The notes beneath the pieces were generated by a model. It was not told the DNA's origin and did no database searches. It worked only from the letters and a program-made list of their open reading frames with translations. A DNA stretch of 64,000 nt, taken from contig CATNEN010000034.1 in NCBI GenBank assembly GCA_950097015.1, positions 1,564,501 through 1,628,500 on the forward strand, given 5' to 3'. Positions within the stretch are counted from its first letter, which is position 1. Every line of letters starts with the position of its first letter. Made by a program: the position numbers and the translations under genes. This DNA comes from Macrostomum hystrix. Its lineage: Eukaryota; Platyhelminthes; Macrostomidae. Below are positions 1 to 11,494 of the stretch, one piece after another.

Positions 1-737
1 TTTTGATTTCGATTGAATCCATAATTCTTACACTTGTAGTTATGCGATTCTGAAACGTTACATACATTTTTTATGGAGTTGCAAATTTAAATAAAAATCC
101 AAAGGATAGGGTTTATGAGATTAATTATGTGACCGCCAATTATCGTTGTTTAATTGCCTAAACTAATTCAATTATTAATGCCAGTATTTATAGGGAGGTT
201 ATACGGTGTAAATCAAGCGCATCAGAGCTATTGTAAGTAACATGTTATGATATGAGATGGATAAAAAATGAAGCATATATAAAACGATCTTTTTAGTATT
301 GCTGATTGCCTTACAAGCAATGACGCACTAGATGAGAAACTGATCGGGATCAGAATCTAATCAGAACTCAAGGCCAAGGTCGGAGATTTGAATATCTACA
401 GCAATAAAGTTTTAGATACAGTTAAATTCATACATCAGAAAAAATCTTGAAGTCTAGAACGCCAAGAAAGCCAATTTAAGCAGAGTAGAAAGAATTTAAC
501 AGAACAAAAGGGAGCAACTTCCAACTTACTAGGATAGCTGTAATCAACAAGCACGCTACGGTTGCACACTTGAAAAAAATTTTGTTTATTTTTTATAAAA
601 CAGATTACTTCCACGCAAAATAGAAATTTACACTCGCAGTAGTAAACGTCTGACGAAAGTCTGTCGGAAGAACTAGTAGTTAGATCATAAAGCAGTGTTT
701 TATTATTACATATCAAAGCTCGCCATAGCCAATAAGC
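1..737. other. AT-rich flank, no gene seen
   Basis: This AT-rich stretch has no exon-like GC-rich reading frame and no recognisable domain on either strand. A 93-codon frame on the minus strand (435-716) has AT-driven composition and no family resemblance. I see nothing functional here. Confidence 0.6.
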
Positions 738-1830
738 TCAGGAACCAATCACACTGCTGCAGTGACCTACTCAGTAACCAATCACACTGCTGCAGTGACC
801 TACTCAGTAACCAATCACACTGCTGCAGTGACCTACTCAGTAACCAATCACACTGCTGCAGTGACCTACTCAGTAACAAATCACACTACTGCAGTGACCT
901 ACTCAGTAACAAATCACACTGCTGCAGTGACCTACTCAGTAACCAATCACACTGCTGCAGTGACCTACTCAGTAACCAATCACACTGCTGCAGTGACCTA
1001 CTCAGTAACTAATCACACTGCTGCAGTGACCTACTCAGTAACCAATCACACTGCTGCAGTGACCTACTCAGTAACCAATCACACTGCTGCAGTGAACTAC
1101 TCAGTAACCAATCACACTGCTGCAGTGACCTACTCAGTAACAAATCACACTACTGCAGTGACCTACTCAGTAACAAATCACACTGCTGCAGTGACCTACT
1201 CAGTAACCAATCACACTGCTGCAGTGACCTACTCAGTAACAAATCACACTACTGCAGTGACCTACTCAGTAACTAATCACACTGCTGCAGTGACCTACTC
1301 AGTAACCAATCACACTGCTGCAGTGACCTACTCAGGAACCAATCACACTGCTGCAGTGAACTACTCAGTAACCAATCACACTGCTGCAGTGACCTACTCA
1401 GTAACCAATCAGACTGCTGCAGTGACCTACTCAGGAACCAATCACACTGCTGCAGTGACCTACTCAGTAACCAATCACACTGCTGCAGTGACCTACTCAG
1501 TAACAAATCACACTGCTGCAGTGACCTACTCAGTAACCAATCACACTGCTGCAGTGACCTACTCAGTAACCAATCACACTGCTGCAGTGAACTACTCAGT
1601 AACCAATCACACTGCTGCAGTGAACTACTCAGTAACCAATCACACTGCTGCAGTGACCTACTCAGTAACCAATCACACTGCTGCAGTGAACTACTCAGTA
1701 ACTAATCACACTGCTGCAGCGACCTACTCAGTAACCAATCACACTGCTGCAGCGACCTACTCAGTAACTAATCACACTGCTGCAGCGACCTACTCAGTAA
1801 CTAATCACACTGCTGCAGTGACCATCGTAC
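738..1830. repeat. 33-bp tandem array, about 33 copies
   Basis: A 33-bp unit (core CACTGCTGCAGTGACCTACT) repeats without indels. Copies differ by a few substitutions, such as GTAACC/GTAACA and GTGACC/GTGAAC. Each unit holds an inverted motif CACTG-CTG-CAGTG. Because 33 is a multiple of three, a plus-strand frame reads through as an 11-residue peptide repeat (NHTAAVTYSVT). I treat that as a by-product, since no unique coding sequence or splice site adjoins it. Confidence 0.95.
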
Positions 1831-2681
1831 TGCAACAATGACTCACCCAGTATTTTACTAGAGTTACTGTAACTAAAGACGATGAAATATATAGTCTTTA
1901 GTGTTCTAATCGTTTAAAAAAAAACAAAGCACACAAAGGCTAGATAATCTAATTAAATCTAGATTCCAGCAGTTAGACTGTGTAAGATGGCGGAATAAAA
2001 ATAGCACAAAAACCATAGATGGGCATTGATTAGCGCAGGAATTTATGAAGGATAAAGAACACAATACTTAAGGCGCCACAGCAAAGTAAGAATGGGAGAC
2101 TCTAGTGCAAATTTTGTAATGTTCCGGGAAAAGCAGATAAATTTGTTTTCAGCGAGATTAAACCAAAGAGATTTTTGTCTTCGATTGTTAATAAGAGGTG
2201 ACGAAAAGTATCGAGCACAGAAATTTAAGGCATACAAAGTACGAAGAAAAGGAAAACTTTATTTGAAAGGAAGTTGTGAGCACCGGACTGACGGGCAGTT
2301 AAAACAAACTGAACTGAATGTTTTAGTACTAGAAACAGAATAAAAATGCAAAAACACACTTAAAATGCAGCCAATGCGGTCTTAACAGTCCGTTGGCCAT
2401 TGTACTGGCCAGTGAAAAGGGTTAAACTCTGGCCTGACATACACTGAAGTGTTTTATGTGCATGTTGTAATACAGTTTACTTTTAAAACTTTCAACGTTG
2501 AACTTTCAACGCTGGCAACGTGTGCTAATAGACAAATTAGATTGGATTAGCGGTGGCAAGAGAAAAATCAACAAATTTACACACATTCAACAACGTATCA
2601 AGGATGAGCTCACCCTTAATCCAAGGTCGGCAACCTCCGCCCCACGGCCCATATACTGGCCAGATACAGCCCCCGAGTAGT
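1831..2681. other. Spacer between two arrays, no gene seen
   Basis: This is AT-rich unique sequence. The longest plus-strand frame (2092-2343) is lysine-rich and unlike the GC-rich exons of this locus. No RNA gene or recognisable domain was found. Confidence 0.5.
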
Positions 2682-3030
2682 TTCTCATGTCTCTAATATC
2701 TCATGTCTCTAGTATCTCATGTCTCTAGAGTCTCATGTCTCTAGAGTCTCATGTCTCTAGAGTCTCATGTCTCTAGAGTCTCATGTCTCTAGAGTCTCAT
2801 GTCTCTACTGTCTCATGTCTCTAGAGTCTCATGTCTCTAGAGTCTCATGTCTCTACTGTCTCATGTCTCTAGAGTCTCATGTCTCTAGAGTCTCATGTCT
2901 CTAGAGTCTCATGTCTCTACTGTCTCATGTCTCTAGAGTCTCATGTCTCTAGAGTCTCATGTCTCTAGAGTCTCATGTCTCTAGAGTCTCATGTCTCTAG
3001 AGTCTCATGTCTCTAGAGTCTCATGTCTCA
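2682..3030. repeat. 16-bp tandem array
   Basis: The unit TCTCATGTCTCTAGAG repeats about 21 times. A variant with CTACTG replacing CTAGAG appears at intervals. It lies about 200 bp beyond the stop codon of the RNF216-like gene, so it may sit in or just past that gene's 3' end. Confidence 0.95.
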
Positions 3031-3243
3031 AGGGACATGTCTCATCTTCTCTTCCTTCGATCCTCTGTTTACTGTCTCATATCTCCCTAGTCTCGGTTCT
3101 CCCTAATTTCACAGTCACGTCTTTTCCCAGTCTATCCAGTCCACTGCTGTCTTATGAATTCTCAGTTTGGAACGCTGCTTAAGTCCCCTGCTTAACGAGA
3201 CGTGACAATTACTCCTAGTAACTGCGAACCAGTTCGGGATCAG

Positions 3244-6200
3244 TCAACGTTTTTGACGCTTGGGCGACTGTGGCGCACCGATGAGTTTGTCCTCGTCGAA
3301 GCCCTCCTCCCGACGGCGCTTCTTGGCCTCCAACTGCAGCTCCCGGATGGCCAGGTCCTCGTCCTGCTTGGTGTCCGTATAGAGCAGGCACTTGCCGCAT
3401 TTATTCGGACAGCCGGCGTCTTTCGGATCTTTTGGATGATTGCAGAAGTGCGCGTACGGATCCTTCTGCAACAGCGGCTGCCTGCAGATGTAGCAGAAGT
3501 GGGCCCGGCAGCGGCAGGTGATGTGATTGCAGCCGTCGGTCTTGTACACCGATGCGTGGCACTGGTGACACTCGCGCAGCCTGGCCCGGGTCATACGCTC
3601 CTCGAAATCACGCCGCAGCTGCGTCTCGTCTGTGAAAGAAAAATGCCCGATTTGCTACTCAGTTAGTAGGATTAAACGGAAATTCATGATGTAAGCAATT
3701 AAAGTAAGCTCGCTTTAACAATACATGTAGAACTACCAAGGGGGTAAATCACCCCTGACCATTTTTTGTTCTGCACCCGAACGAAGCAACGCAAGCACAC
3801 GAAACTTAAGAACACAGGCCAACTATTTGTTGCACATCTTCTGGAAAAAATAATCAAGTCGACAGCTCATTATACCGTCGAGATATTCAATGGTTCTGGC
3901 CGAAGGTTGGATTTTTCCCAATATTTCATACACCCCTATACACGAATTAGTACTGCGCCTCAGTGCGGCCTTGCCAGGCCTTCACCCGAATGTGCCAGCA
4001 TTATTTACGTCTTTGGTGGTCACCTACCTACCTTTATCTAGACGGACTGCCGGACATTCAAGGGCTACAACAGGTAGAACTAGGCCACCATGGACACCCT
4101 GACGCGAATTTCTCTTAAATGTCACTGATCAAGCCTAAATATTAGGCGCAGCTCAACCACAGGACACCATCGCCTAGTCTGTCAACCAATCAGTCACCAC
4201 CCAACGCTGTTAGCATACCAAGAATATTTCAGAGGGGAAGTCCCCCTTGGTAGTGCTACTTTAGAATAATTTGTTCACATTGCGCCAATGATAACTGTAA
4301 CTATAGAAGAGTAGCGATATTTTCAACTTTACCATTCTGCTCCAGCTCTGAGCACTTCTTGCCGAAATGCTCACTCCAGTCGCGGCCGCAGTGTCGGCAG
4401 GATTCTAATTCGCAGTTCTGGCAGCTGAAGACGTTCATGCCGGGGTCCAGAATGGCGCCCCACTGGCAGGTCGGGCATCTGACGAAGTTGTCGTCGCCAA
4501 CTAGGCCGGCGCGCAGGTTCTCTTCTGTCAAGCGCTCCTCGAATTTCTCCAGCACCTGCGGATCCAGAGCCGGCCGCACCAGAGACGGCAGGAATTGACT
4601 GTCGCAGCCCTCGGCCAAGCAGTCGAAGGCGATGGTGCCGGAGCCGTAGACCTTCTCGCGAACGAAGCCGTTGAGGCACTCGCGGCAGAACAGGTGGCCA
4701 ACCGGGCACTGGGTCATGGCCTCGAAGGCGAACTCGCCGAAGCAGCACTCGCATTCGAACTGCTCGGCGTCCGCTGGCCCGGCAGCTTCGGAGGCCGCAC
4801 CTGAGATGAGGATGGGCGGCTAGCGAATATTCTATTTGGGCTACAAAAACTCCAACAGACTCACCATTCCGATTGTCGGCATCAACTGCTGAGGAAGCTG
4901 CATTGGCTGTGGAGCTGCCAGCAGCCGTCTCCAACTGGCAACGATTGCTGGCCGCCTGCAGTTCTTGCACGAGATGCGTAACGTGAGCATGAGTGCGGGC
5001 GGCAACGGAGGGCGAAATACGCGGTCGTCGATTGCGTAGAAAGTGCAGATCAATCTGCGGCGGCGGCTGCTTGCTGCTGCTGTTGTTGCTTTGGGCAGGC
5101 TCAGGTAATGGGCATTTAATGACGAAGCTGCGATCTTTTAGCTGATTTGGAAACGGCGACTCGGGAGTTAGGCTAACGCTGGCTAGCTGACGGTACAGGT
5201 AGCAGAAAGTCGGTGCCACCAGGTTCTTGTGGCTGGACATTGCCGCGCTCACAGTCTGATGGGACAGGTAGGGAAACTGATGCAGCAGGAGGTCGCGCGC
5301 AGCCCGAATCTCGGTCGCATTGACTGGTCTAGGCCGGCTGTCCAAGTCCCAGTAGTCCACCGCGCCCGACTGCCGATGTTGAAGTCCCGATGGCCCGGCG
5401 CCACCGGACGAGGAAGCGACAGCTTCGCTGCTGCTGCCGCCGCTCTCACGAAGCTGCTGATACTTTTTTACTCGGCGTTTAAAGCCCCGCTCCAAATAGT
5501 CGGTGGCCACCCTCTGGATGGCGATCTCGCCAGAGCCATCGGCAGCGGCCAGAGCTGCTTTAGCCGCTGCAGCTGTCGCCTCTGGACAGGCGTCTGGGAA
5601 CATTCCCAATAGCTCGCTTAGCACCCAGTCACTTTGTTCCGTTAGATACGAATTGGGTTGCTGCTGCTGCGGCAGCTCTGGCAATTGATTGTAGGACACA
5701 CTCTGAACTGAAAGATGGGGCGCCTGGCCTTGTTGCTGAATTTGATGTACAGTAATTTGTGCCTGTGCTTGGCGAGCTTGAAAAGCCTGTTGTGGCTGTG
5801 ACAACTGTAGGGCTTGAGGATTCGAGGGAAGATGCCGAGCTTGTAGCAATGGTAGTTGAATGCGATTTTGTTGCTGTGTTGGCTGAGGTGGCTGGGCTGG
5901 TTGCTGAGGCTGCGGTGCTGGTTGCCGGGGTGGCTGGGCTGGTTGCCGAGGTGGCTGGGCTGGTTGCCGGGGTGGCTGCGCGTGTTGATGTGTCTGTGGT
6001 GCTGGTTGCTGTGGTGCTGGTTGCTGTGGTGCTGGTTGCTGGGGCTGCGGTGCTGGTTGCCGGGGTGGCTGGGCTGGTTGCTGTGGCTGTAGTGCTGGTT
6101 GCCAGGGTGGCTGGGCTGGTTGCTGTGGCTGTAGTGCTGGTTGCCAGGGTGGCTGGGCTGGTTGCTGGGGCTGCGGTGCTGGTTGCCGGGGTGGCTGGGC

Positions 6201-6506
6201 TGGTTGCTGTGGCTGTAGTGCTGGTTGCCAGGGTGGCTGGGCTGGTTGCTGGGCCCGTTGCTGGGGTGGCTGCAACTCTACTGTAGTTGGCTGTTGCGTA
6301 AGCTGCGACTGCACTGTTTGCTGACATTTTAGTTGTTGCGGTGGTTGTTGCTCAACATGCACAACAATTCCCTGGCGCTGTTCCTGTACTAGCTGCTGGT
6401 TCTGATGCTGCCGGACAGGCTGCTCGTCAGTTATTGCCCGCAGCAGCGCATCAAGTTCTTCAGGATCAAACGAGTCCAAATTTTCAACGATGAACTGATG
6501 ATCCAT
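3244..6506 (-). CDS. rnf216: RNF216/TRIAD3-like RBR E3 ubiquitin ligase, 3 exons
   Basis: Minus-strand exons 6506-4865, 4800-4333 and 3629-3244 join in phase to give 831 residues. Introns are 64 and 703 bp. The N-terminus is acidic. It is followed by a Gln/Pro-rich tract of 14-residue repeats, then a CUE-like stretch (ELLGMFPDACPEA). The C-terminus has the full RBR order. RING1 begins near C564 (CECCFGEF..CPVGHLFC). The IBR follows (CPTCQW..CQNCELESCRHCG). RING2 starts at C724, with probable catalytic C742 in GCNHITCRCRAHFCYIC. Spacing and the HFCNHP ending match RNF216, which by family knowledge transfers ubiquitin through a RING2 cysteine thioester. The start is the first ATG of the open exon. 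An array lies just upstream, and intron 2 carries a transposon-like insert. Family call is firm; strict orthology is inferred. Confidence 0.93.
3727..4259. mobile_element. MITE-like insert with 18-bp terminal inverted repeats
   Basis: The left end GTAGAACTACCAAGGGGG (3727-3744) matches the reverse complement of the right end (4242-4259) with one mismatch. The 533-bp interior has no transposase frame. It fills most of intron 2 of the RNF216-like gene. A target-site duplication is not clear. The short non-coding body and inverted ends suggest a non-autonomous DNA transposon; the superfamily is unknown. Confidence 0.55.
5880..6290 (-). repeat. Coding minisatellite, Gln/Pro-rich 14-residue units
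   Basis: Within exon 1 of the RNF216-like gene a roughly 42-bp unit repeats in frame, giving alternating versions of QPPWQPALQPQQPA and QPPRQPAPQPQQPA plus shorter 5- and 7-residue fragments. The complementary strand stays open as a Val/Ala/Leu-rich shadow frame (5759-6286) that should not be called a gene. Confidence 0.9.
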
Positions 6507-6740
6507 AACTGTTTGTAAGTGAAAACGAAAAAAAATGCTAATGATGCGATCGGTTCTAAATTAACTGTTAAAATAAAATTAGCTAAAAGTAACCCTCATA
6601 AAAAATCTGTGTCTATCGAGCGGGAATCGAAAAACTCTATGGAAACCATACTAAAAATACTGCTAATCAAAAGGCTCACGAAATCTCAAATCTATCAGGA
6701 AGTACAAGTGAGAGCTAAAATAAGCGAGAATATCGAGAAT
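6507..6740. promoter_or_regulatory. 5' flank of the RNF216-like gene
   Basis: These bases lie between the start ATG of the minus-strand ligase gene and a 20-bp array. They are AT-rich and should hold the 5' UTR and proximal promoter. I could not identify a TATA box or other element with confidence. Confidence 0.3.
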
Positions 6741-7345
6741 GGGGCTATCAGAGGGAGAGTGGGGCTATCAGAGGGAGAGTGGGGCAGTCAGCGGGAGAGT
6801 GGGGCTATCAGAGGGAGAGTGGGGCTGTCAGAGGGAGAGTGGGGCAGTCAGCGGGAGAGTGGGGCTGTCACAGTGAGAGTGGGGCTATCAGAGGGAGAGT
6901 GGGGCTGTCAGAGGGAGAGTGGGGCAGTCAGCGGGAGAGTGGGGCTATCAGAGGGAGAGTGGGGCTATCAGAGGGAGAGTGGGGCTGTCACAGTGAGAGT
7001 GGGGCTATCAGAGGGAGAGTGGGGCTGTCAGAGGGAGAGTGGGGCAGTCAGCGGGAGAGTGGGGCTATCAGAGGGAGAGTGGGGCTATCAGAGGGAGAGT
7101 GGGGCTGTCAGAGGGAGAGTGGGGCAGTCAGCGGGAGAGTGGGGCTATCAGAGGGAGAGTGGGGCTATCAGAGGGAGAGTGGGGCTGTCAGAGGGAGAGT
7201 GGGGCAGTCAGCGGGAGAGTGGGGCTATCAGAGGGAGAGTGGGGCTGTCAGAGGGAGAGTGGGGCAGTCAGCGGGAGAGTGGGGCTATCAGAGGGAGAGT
7301 GGGGCTGTCAGAGGGAGAGTGGGGCTGTCAGAGGGAGAGTGGGGC
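6741..7345. repeat. 20-bp tandem array, about 30 copies
   Basis: The unit GGGGCTATCAGAGGGAGAGT repeats exactly every 20 bp. Variants carry CTGTCA, CAGTCA with GCGGG, or CACAGTGAG. The variants recur in similar order, so blocks of several units were copied together. One strand has no stop in any phase, which explains overlapping open frames of up to 306 codons. It lies between the ligase promoter and the eIF3I 3' end. Confidence 0.95.
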
Positions 7346-7909
7346 ACAGTCAGAGATCGCTAGGCGGACAGCTAAATGTACTTTAGTAAAGCTTAAAAAT
7401 GCAACACAGCGGAGTCAGTTCACAGACTGCAGGCACTGAGTAGACCACAATCTCGCATAGCAGTTACCAGTCGCTGCTTCTTGTATTTTTATTTTCCAAT
7501 TTTTTGCTTTCTGCAGCATCGCAGACAACACAAATACATCCTAAGCAATTTCACTAGCGCAACTGAATCCCGGGATTACAGAATGAAGGGAAAGTGACAC
7601 TAACTTAAGCAGGTTGGTAACAAACAAGCTGGACTAATTTGCAAGCTTTACTGTCTACTGACAAGTAGTAAACACAGGATAGACCATCTATTTTACGCAG
7701 AATCAGATTTCAAGCTTTTTAAATAATAATTTTGACCAAAAAATACTAAGCGAAGATTAACCTGCAAATTAGGATAGAGAATTTTAGACAACATTTGCGG
7801 CCTTTACTTGATTAAACACATCGAGCGAACATCAAAGGTACAACTCCAATTACCAGGGACATCGATAAATTCTCATTCAGATTCACTAAACATTAATATT
7901 CTAGTCACT
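7346..7909. other. Downstream flank of eIF3I, no separate gene seen
   Basis: This AT-rich stretch follows the stop codon of the minus-strand eIF3I gene and probably contains its 3' UTR. A reverse-complement AATAAA (plus TTTATT) lies near 7488, too far for a confident assignment. Confidence 0.4.
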
Positions 7910-10900
7910 CTACTCAAACTCAAAGTCGAAGTAGTCAGTGTCGAATGTGTGCAATCGGACGAAGCCGTCCTCGCCGCCGGTGACAAAGCCGCGGCCGTCA
8001 GGCGTGAAGCCGACAGAATTGATGGGGCCGAAGTGGCCCTTGACCCTAGCGAACTCCTCTTCGTAGATTGTGTGAAAGAATTTGGCGTCGAATTTGCCAA
8101 CGTGGGCGCCGGAGGTGGTGACGTCCTGGGCCTCCTGGCCGCCGCCAAGCAGCACGTGGGGCCGCAGAGGACTCAAATCGGCGGAATTGACCGGCCGTTC
8201 AGTCTTGTAAGTCTTGAATAGCTGCAAGTCGTAGCTGTCAATCAGGCGAGCTGTGTGGTCCTTGCTAGCCGTAATGAACATTGTGCCATCTTTGTAAAGC
8301 CGAATATCGTTAATGGCGCCTTTGTGGTGCTTCTCTGTTTTAATAACCTGCGGCGTTCGGTAAGATATAGTAATTGTTTTGATCCAATGATTATCCTATA
8401 ACTAGTTTATTACTGATCCTAATTATAAAAGTGTAATACAAACGTCCGAAAAGTCTGCCAAAATTTAGAATAGTAATTTCAATCCTACAGTAACAATCCC
8501 AATCCTACAGTAACGATCCCAATCATACCGCAAAAATCCCAATCCTACATTTAAGATACCAATCATACCGCAAAAATCCCAATCCGTGATGATCCTGATC
8601 CTACAGTAATTATCCCAATTCTACATTAATTATCCCAATCCTACAGTGATGATCCCTACCCTACAGTAATTATCCCAATCCTAAAGTGATGATCCCAATT
8701 CTACAGTAATTATCCCAACCCTACAGTGATGATCCCAACCCTACAGTAATTATCCCAATCCTACAGTGATGATCCCAATTCTACATTAATTATCCCAATC
8801 CTACAGTGATGATCCCAACCCTACATTAATTATCCCAATCCTACAGTGATGATCCCAACCCTACATTAATTATCCCAATCCTACAGTGATGATCCCAACC
8901 CTACAGTAATTATCCCAATCCTACAGAGATAATCCCAATTCTACATTAATTATCCCAATCCTACAGTGATGATCCCAACCCTACATAAATTATCCCAATC
9001 CTACAGTGATGATCCCAACCCTACATTAATTATCCCAATCCTACAGTGATGATCCCAATTCTACATTAATTATCCCAATCCTACAGTGATGATCCCAATT
9101 CTACATTAATTATCCCAATCCTACAGTGATGATCCCAATTCTACATTAATTATCCCAATCCTACAGTGATGATCCCAATTCTACATTAATTATCCCAATC
9201 CTACAGTGATGATCCCAATCCTACAGTGATGATCCCAATCCTACAGTAATTATCCCAATCCTACAGTGATGATCCCAACCCTACAGTAATTATCCCAATC
9301 CTACAGTGATGATCCCAACCCTACAGTAATTATCCCAATCCTAGTGATGATCCCAATTCTACATTAATTATCTCAATCCTACAGTGATGATCCCAACCTT
9401 ACAGTAATTATCCCAATCCTACAGTAATTATCCCAATCCTACTGTAATTATCCTAATCCTACAGTAAAGATCCCAATTATAAATTAATATTATCCCAATC
9501 TTAAAATAACTATTTTAATCCTAGAGTCGGAATCTTCATCCTAGAATATGTAATGCCAATCCTACAATAATTATCCCAACCCTATGATAGTGATTTGAAT
9601 GTTACAATAATCCCAATACTGCAGTTGTAGATCTTAATCTCCAGCTACTGACCTTCTGCGCTCGCGCGTCGATCTGGCAGAGGTCGCCATTTTCGTGTCC
9701 TGTGATTAGGAACCGGCTCAGTGGACCCCAAACTGCGCTGGTGATCTTGGAGTCGGGGACCTGCATCTGGCTGGCTGCCTGGCTGGCTGGGTCCTGCCGG
9801 ATGTCGTACAGCAGGATGGTGCACTTGTAGCCCATGGTTTTGTCGGTGGTGATCATGGCGGTTGTGCCGGCAAAGTCGAAGCCACAGGCGCGCACAGCGC
9901 TATTAGTATCGAAGCTCATGGTGCATTTGCCAGTCTGGGTGTCCCAGAGCTTGGCCGAGTTATCAGCGGAACCAGTGATCACCTAGAAAATAATACTACT
10001 TGTTAAAACTAGGAATGCCTAGCTATTTTAAGCGAGCTTTAGTATGCGAGGGGTATTCCCATGGGAATTCCTACGAGTATCTACTGTTTCAAAGAGAACT
10101 GGCTTAAGCAAATTCTTTTTCGCTATGTCAACGGCAATCGACGCACCAGCAACAGGATTGCATTGGATTCTTGCTAATGTGCATCAGATTATTGTAAAAC
10201 AGCATTAGATTCTTGTAAAACAGCATTAGATTCTTGTAAAACAGCATTAGATTCTTGTAAAACAGCATTAGATTCTTGTAAAACTGCATTAGATTCTCGC
10301 TAAACTGCATTAGATTCTTGCTAATGTGCATCAGATTCTTGTAAAACTGCATTAGATTCTCGCTAAACTGCATTAGATTCTTGCTAAACTGCATTAGATT
10401 CTTGCTAATGTGCATCAGATTCTTGTAAAACTGCATTAGATTCTCGCTAAAATACATTAGATTCTTGCTAAACTGCATTAGATTCTTGCTAAACTGCATT
10501 GGATTCCTGCTAACTGCATTAGATTCTTGCTAAACTGCATTAGATTCTTGCTAAACTGCATTAGATTCTTGCTAAACTGCATTAGATTCTTGCTAAACTG
10601 CATTAGATTCTTGCTAACTGCATTAGATTCTTGCTAAACTGCATTAGATTCTTGCTAAACTGCATTAGATTCTTGCTAAACTGCATTAGATTCTTGCTAA
10701 ACTGCATTGGATTCTTGCTAAACTGCATTAGATTCTTGCTAAAATACATTAGTAGATTCTTGCTAAACTGCATTAGATTCTTGCTAAAATACATTGGATT
10801 CTTGCTAAACTGCATTAGATTCTTGCTAAACTGCATCAGATTCTTGCTAAACTGCATTAAATTCTTGCTAAACTGCAATAGATTCCTGTTAAACATGGTG

Positions 10901-11494
10901 ATATTTTTTCAGAATAATATTATTGCTAAAAATTATATAATTATTAATGGTGCACTTATATATTCATCTAAGCTCTATATGATTGTTGCTAAGCTCCGCT
11001 TATCTGTTATCACTCAGCTTAAATCTGTGAATCTATTAATGTTGCTCATCTCCAATGAGCTAATCCCATGGTGCTACATGTTTGAAATATTTTCTTCATT
11101 AGATAGATCACGATTACGTTATCGTGTTGACATTATTGTATAGTCTCTAAGCAATTACTTTTACGAGATGAGAGTCTAGCAGTATGAATTAACGCAATAA
11201 AAAATTCCATTTAGAAGTAAATGCATCTAGTATCCAGTGGGATTTCCCTGGGAATTTCTATCTACGGTTTCAAAGATAACTGACTGAAGCAAATACCTTT
11301 TCGCTATCCCAACGGCAATCGACGCACCAGACGGCGCCATTGTGGCCAACAAGGCTGCCGAGGCGTTCGCCGTTCAAAGCGAACCAAATCGACGGGTGGG
11401 GATCTTTGGCGCAGGTGAAGATCAGATCACCGTCGCGATTAAAGCGAACCTGGGTAATGGAACGCATGTGTCCCAGTAGACATATTGGCTTCAT
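7910..11494 (-). CDS. eif3i: Eukaryotic translation initiation factor 3 subunit I, 3 exons
   Basis: Exons 11494-11297, 9982-9653 and 8347-7910 join at phase 0 and encode 321 residues, close to the usual 325 or so. The protein opens with [15 protein letters not shown] and ends YFDFEFE, both hallmarks of eIF3i. WD40 repeats include [52 protein letters not shown] and [13 protein letters not shown]. By family knowledge it is a WD40 beta-propeller subunit of eIF3 in the cytoplasm, where it helps recruit mRNA to the 40S ribosome. Intron 1 (9983-11296) and intron 2 (8348-9652) are each dominated by a different tandem array, and intron 1 also holds a decayed duplicate of the exon 1 border. Confidence 0.97.
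8470..9622. repeat. 20-bp tandem array in eIF3I intron 2
   Basis: The unit CCTACAGTGATGATCCCAAT alternates with CCTACAGTAATTATCCCAAT, so the effective period is often 40 bp. About 55 copies are present and both ends decay. The array fills nearly all of intron 2, reaching to within about 30 bp of the donor after exon 2. Confidence 0.95.
10048..10150 (-). pseudogene. Decayed duplicate of the eIF3I exon 1/intron 1 border
   Basis: This stretch resembles 11228-11330, which contains the last 34 coding bases of eIF3I exon 1 and the first part of intron 1. Shared blocks include GCAATCGACGCACCAG and TTTCAAAGA. On the minus strand the copy encodes WCVDCR, but the following TGG has become TGA, and the donor GTATTT has become GAATTT. 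It therefore cannot serve as an exon. The 21-bp array begins immediately beside it. Confidence 0.8.
10151..10890. repeat. 21-bp tandem array in eIF3I intron 1
   Basis: The unit GCATTAGATTCTTGCTAAACT repeats about 36 times, with variants having TGTAAAACA, TAATGTGCATCA or a shortened 19-bp form. Open frames of about 100 codons on both strands are repeat artefacts. Confidence 0.95.

Noticed and set aside
762-1841. 359-codon plus-strand frame of 11-residue repeats
   Set aside because: It is entirely the 33-bp array, whose length is a multiple of three. Other frames are also open in places, and no splice site or unique coding sequence adjoins it.
5759-6286. 175-codon Val/Ala-rich plus frame
   Set aside because: It is the antisense shadow of the Gln/Pro minisatellite in the ligase exon.
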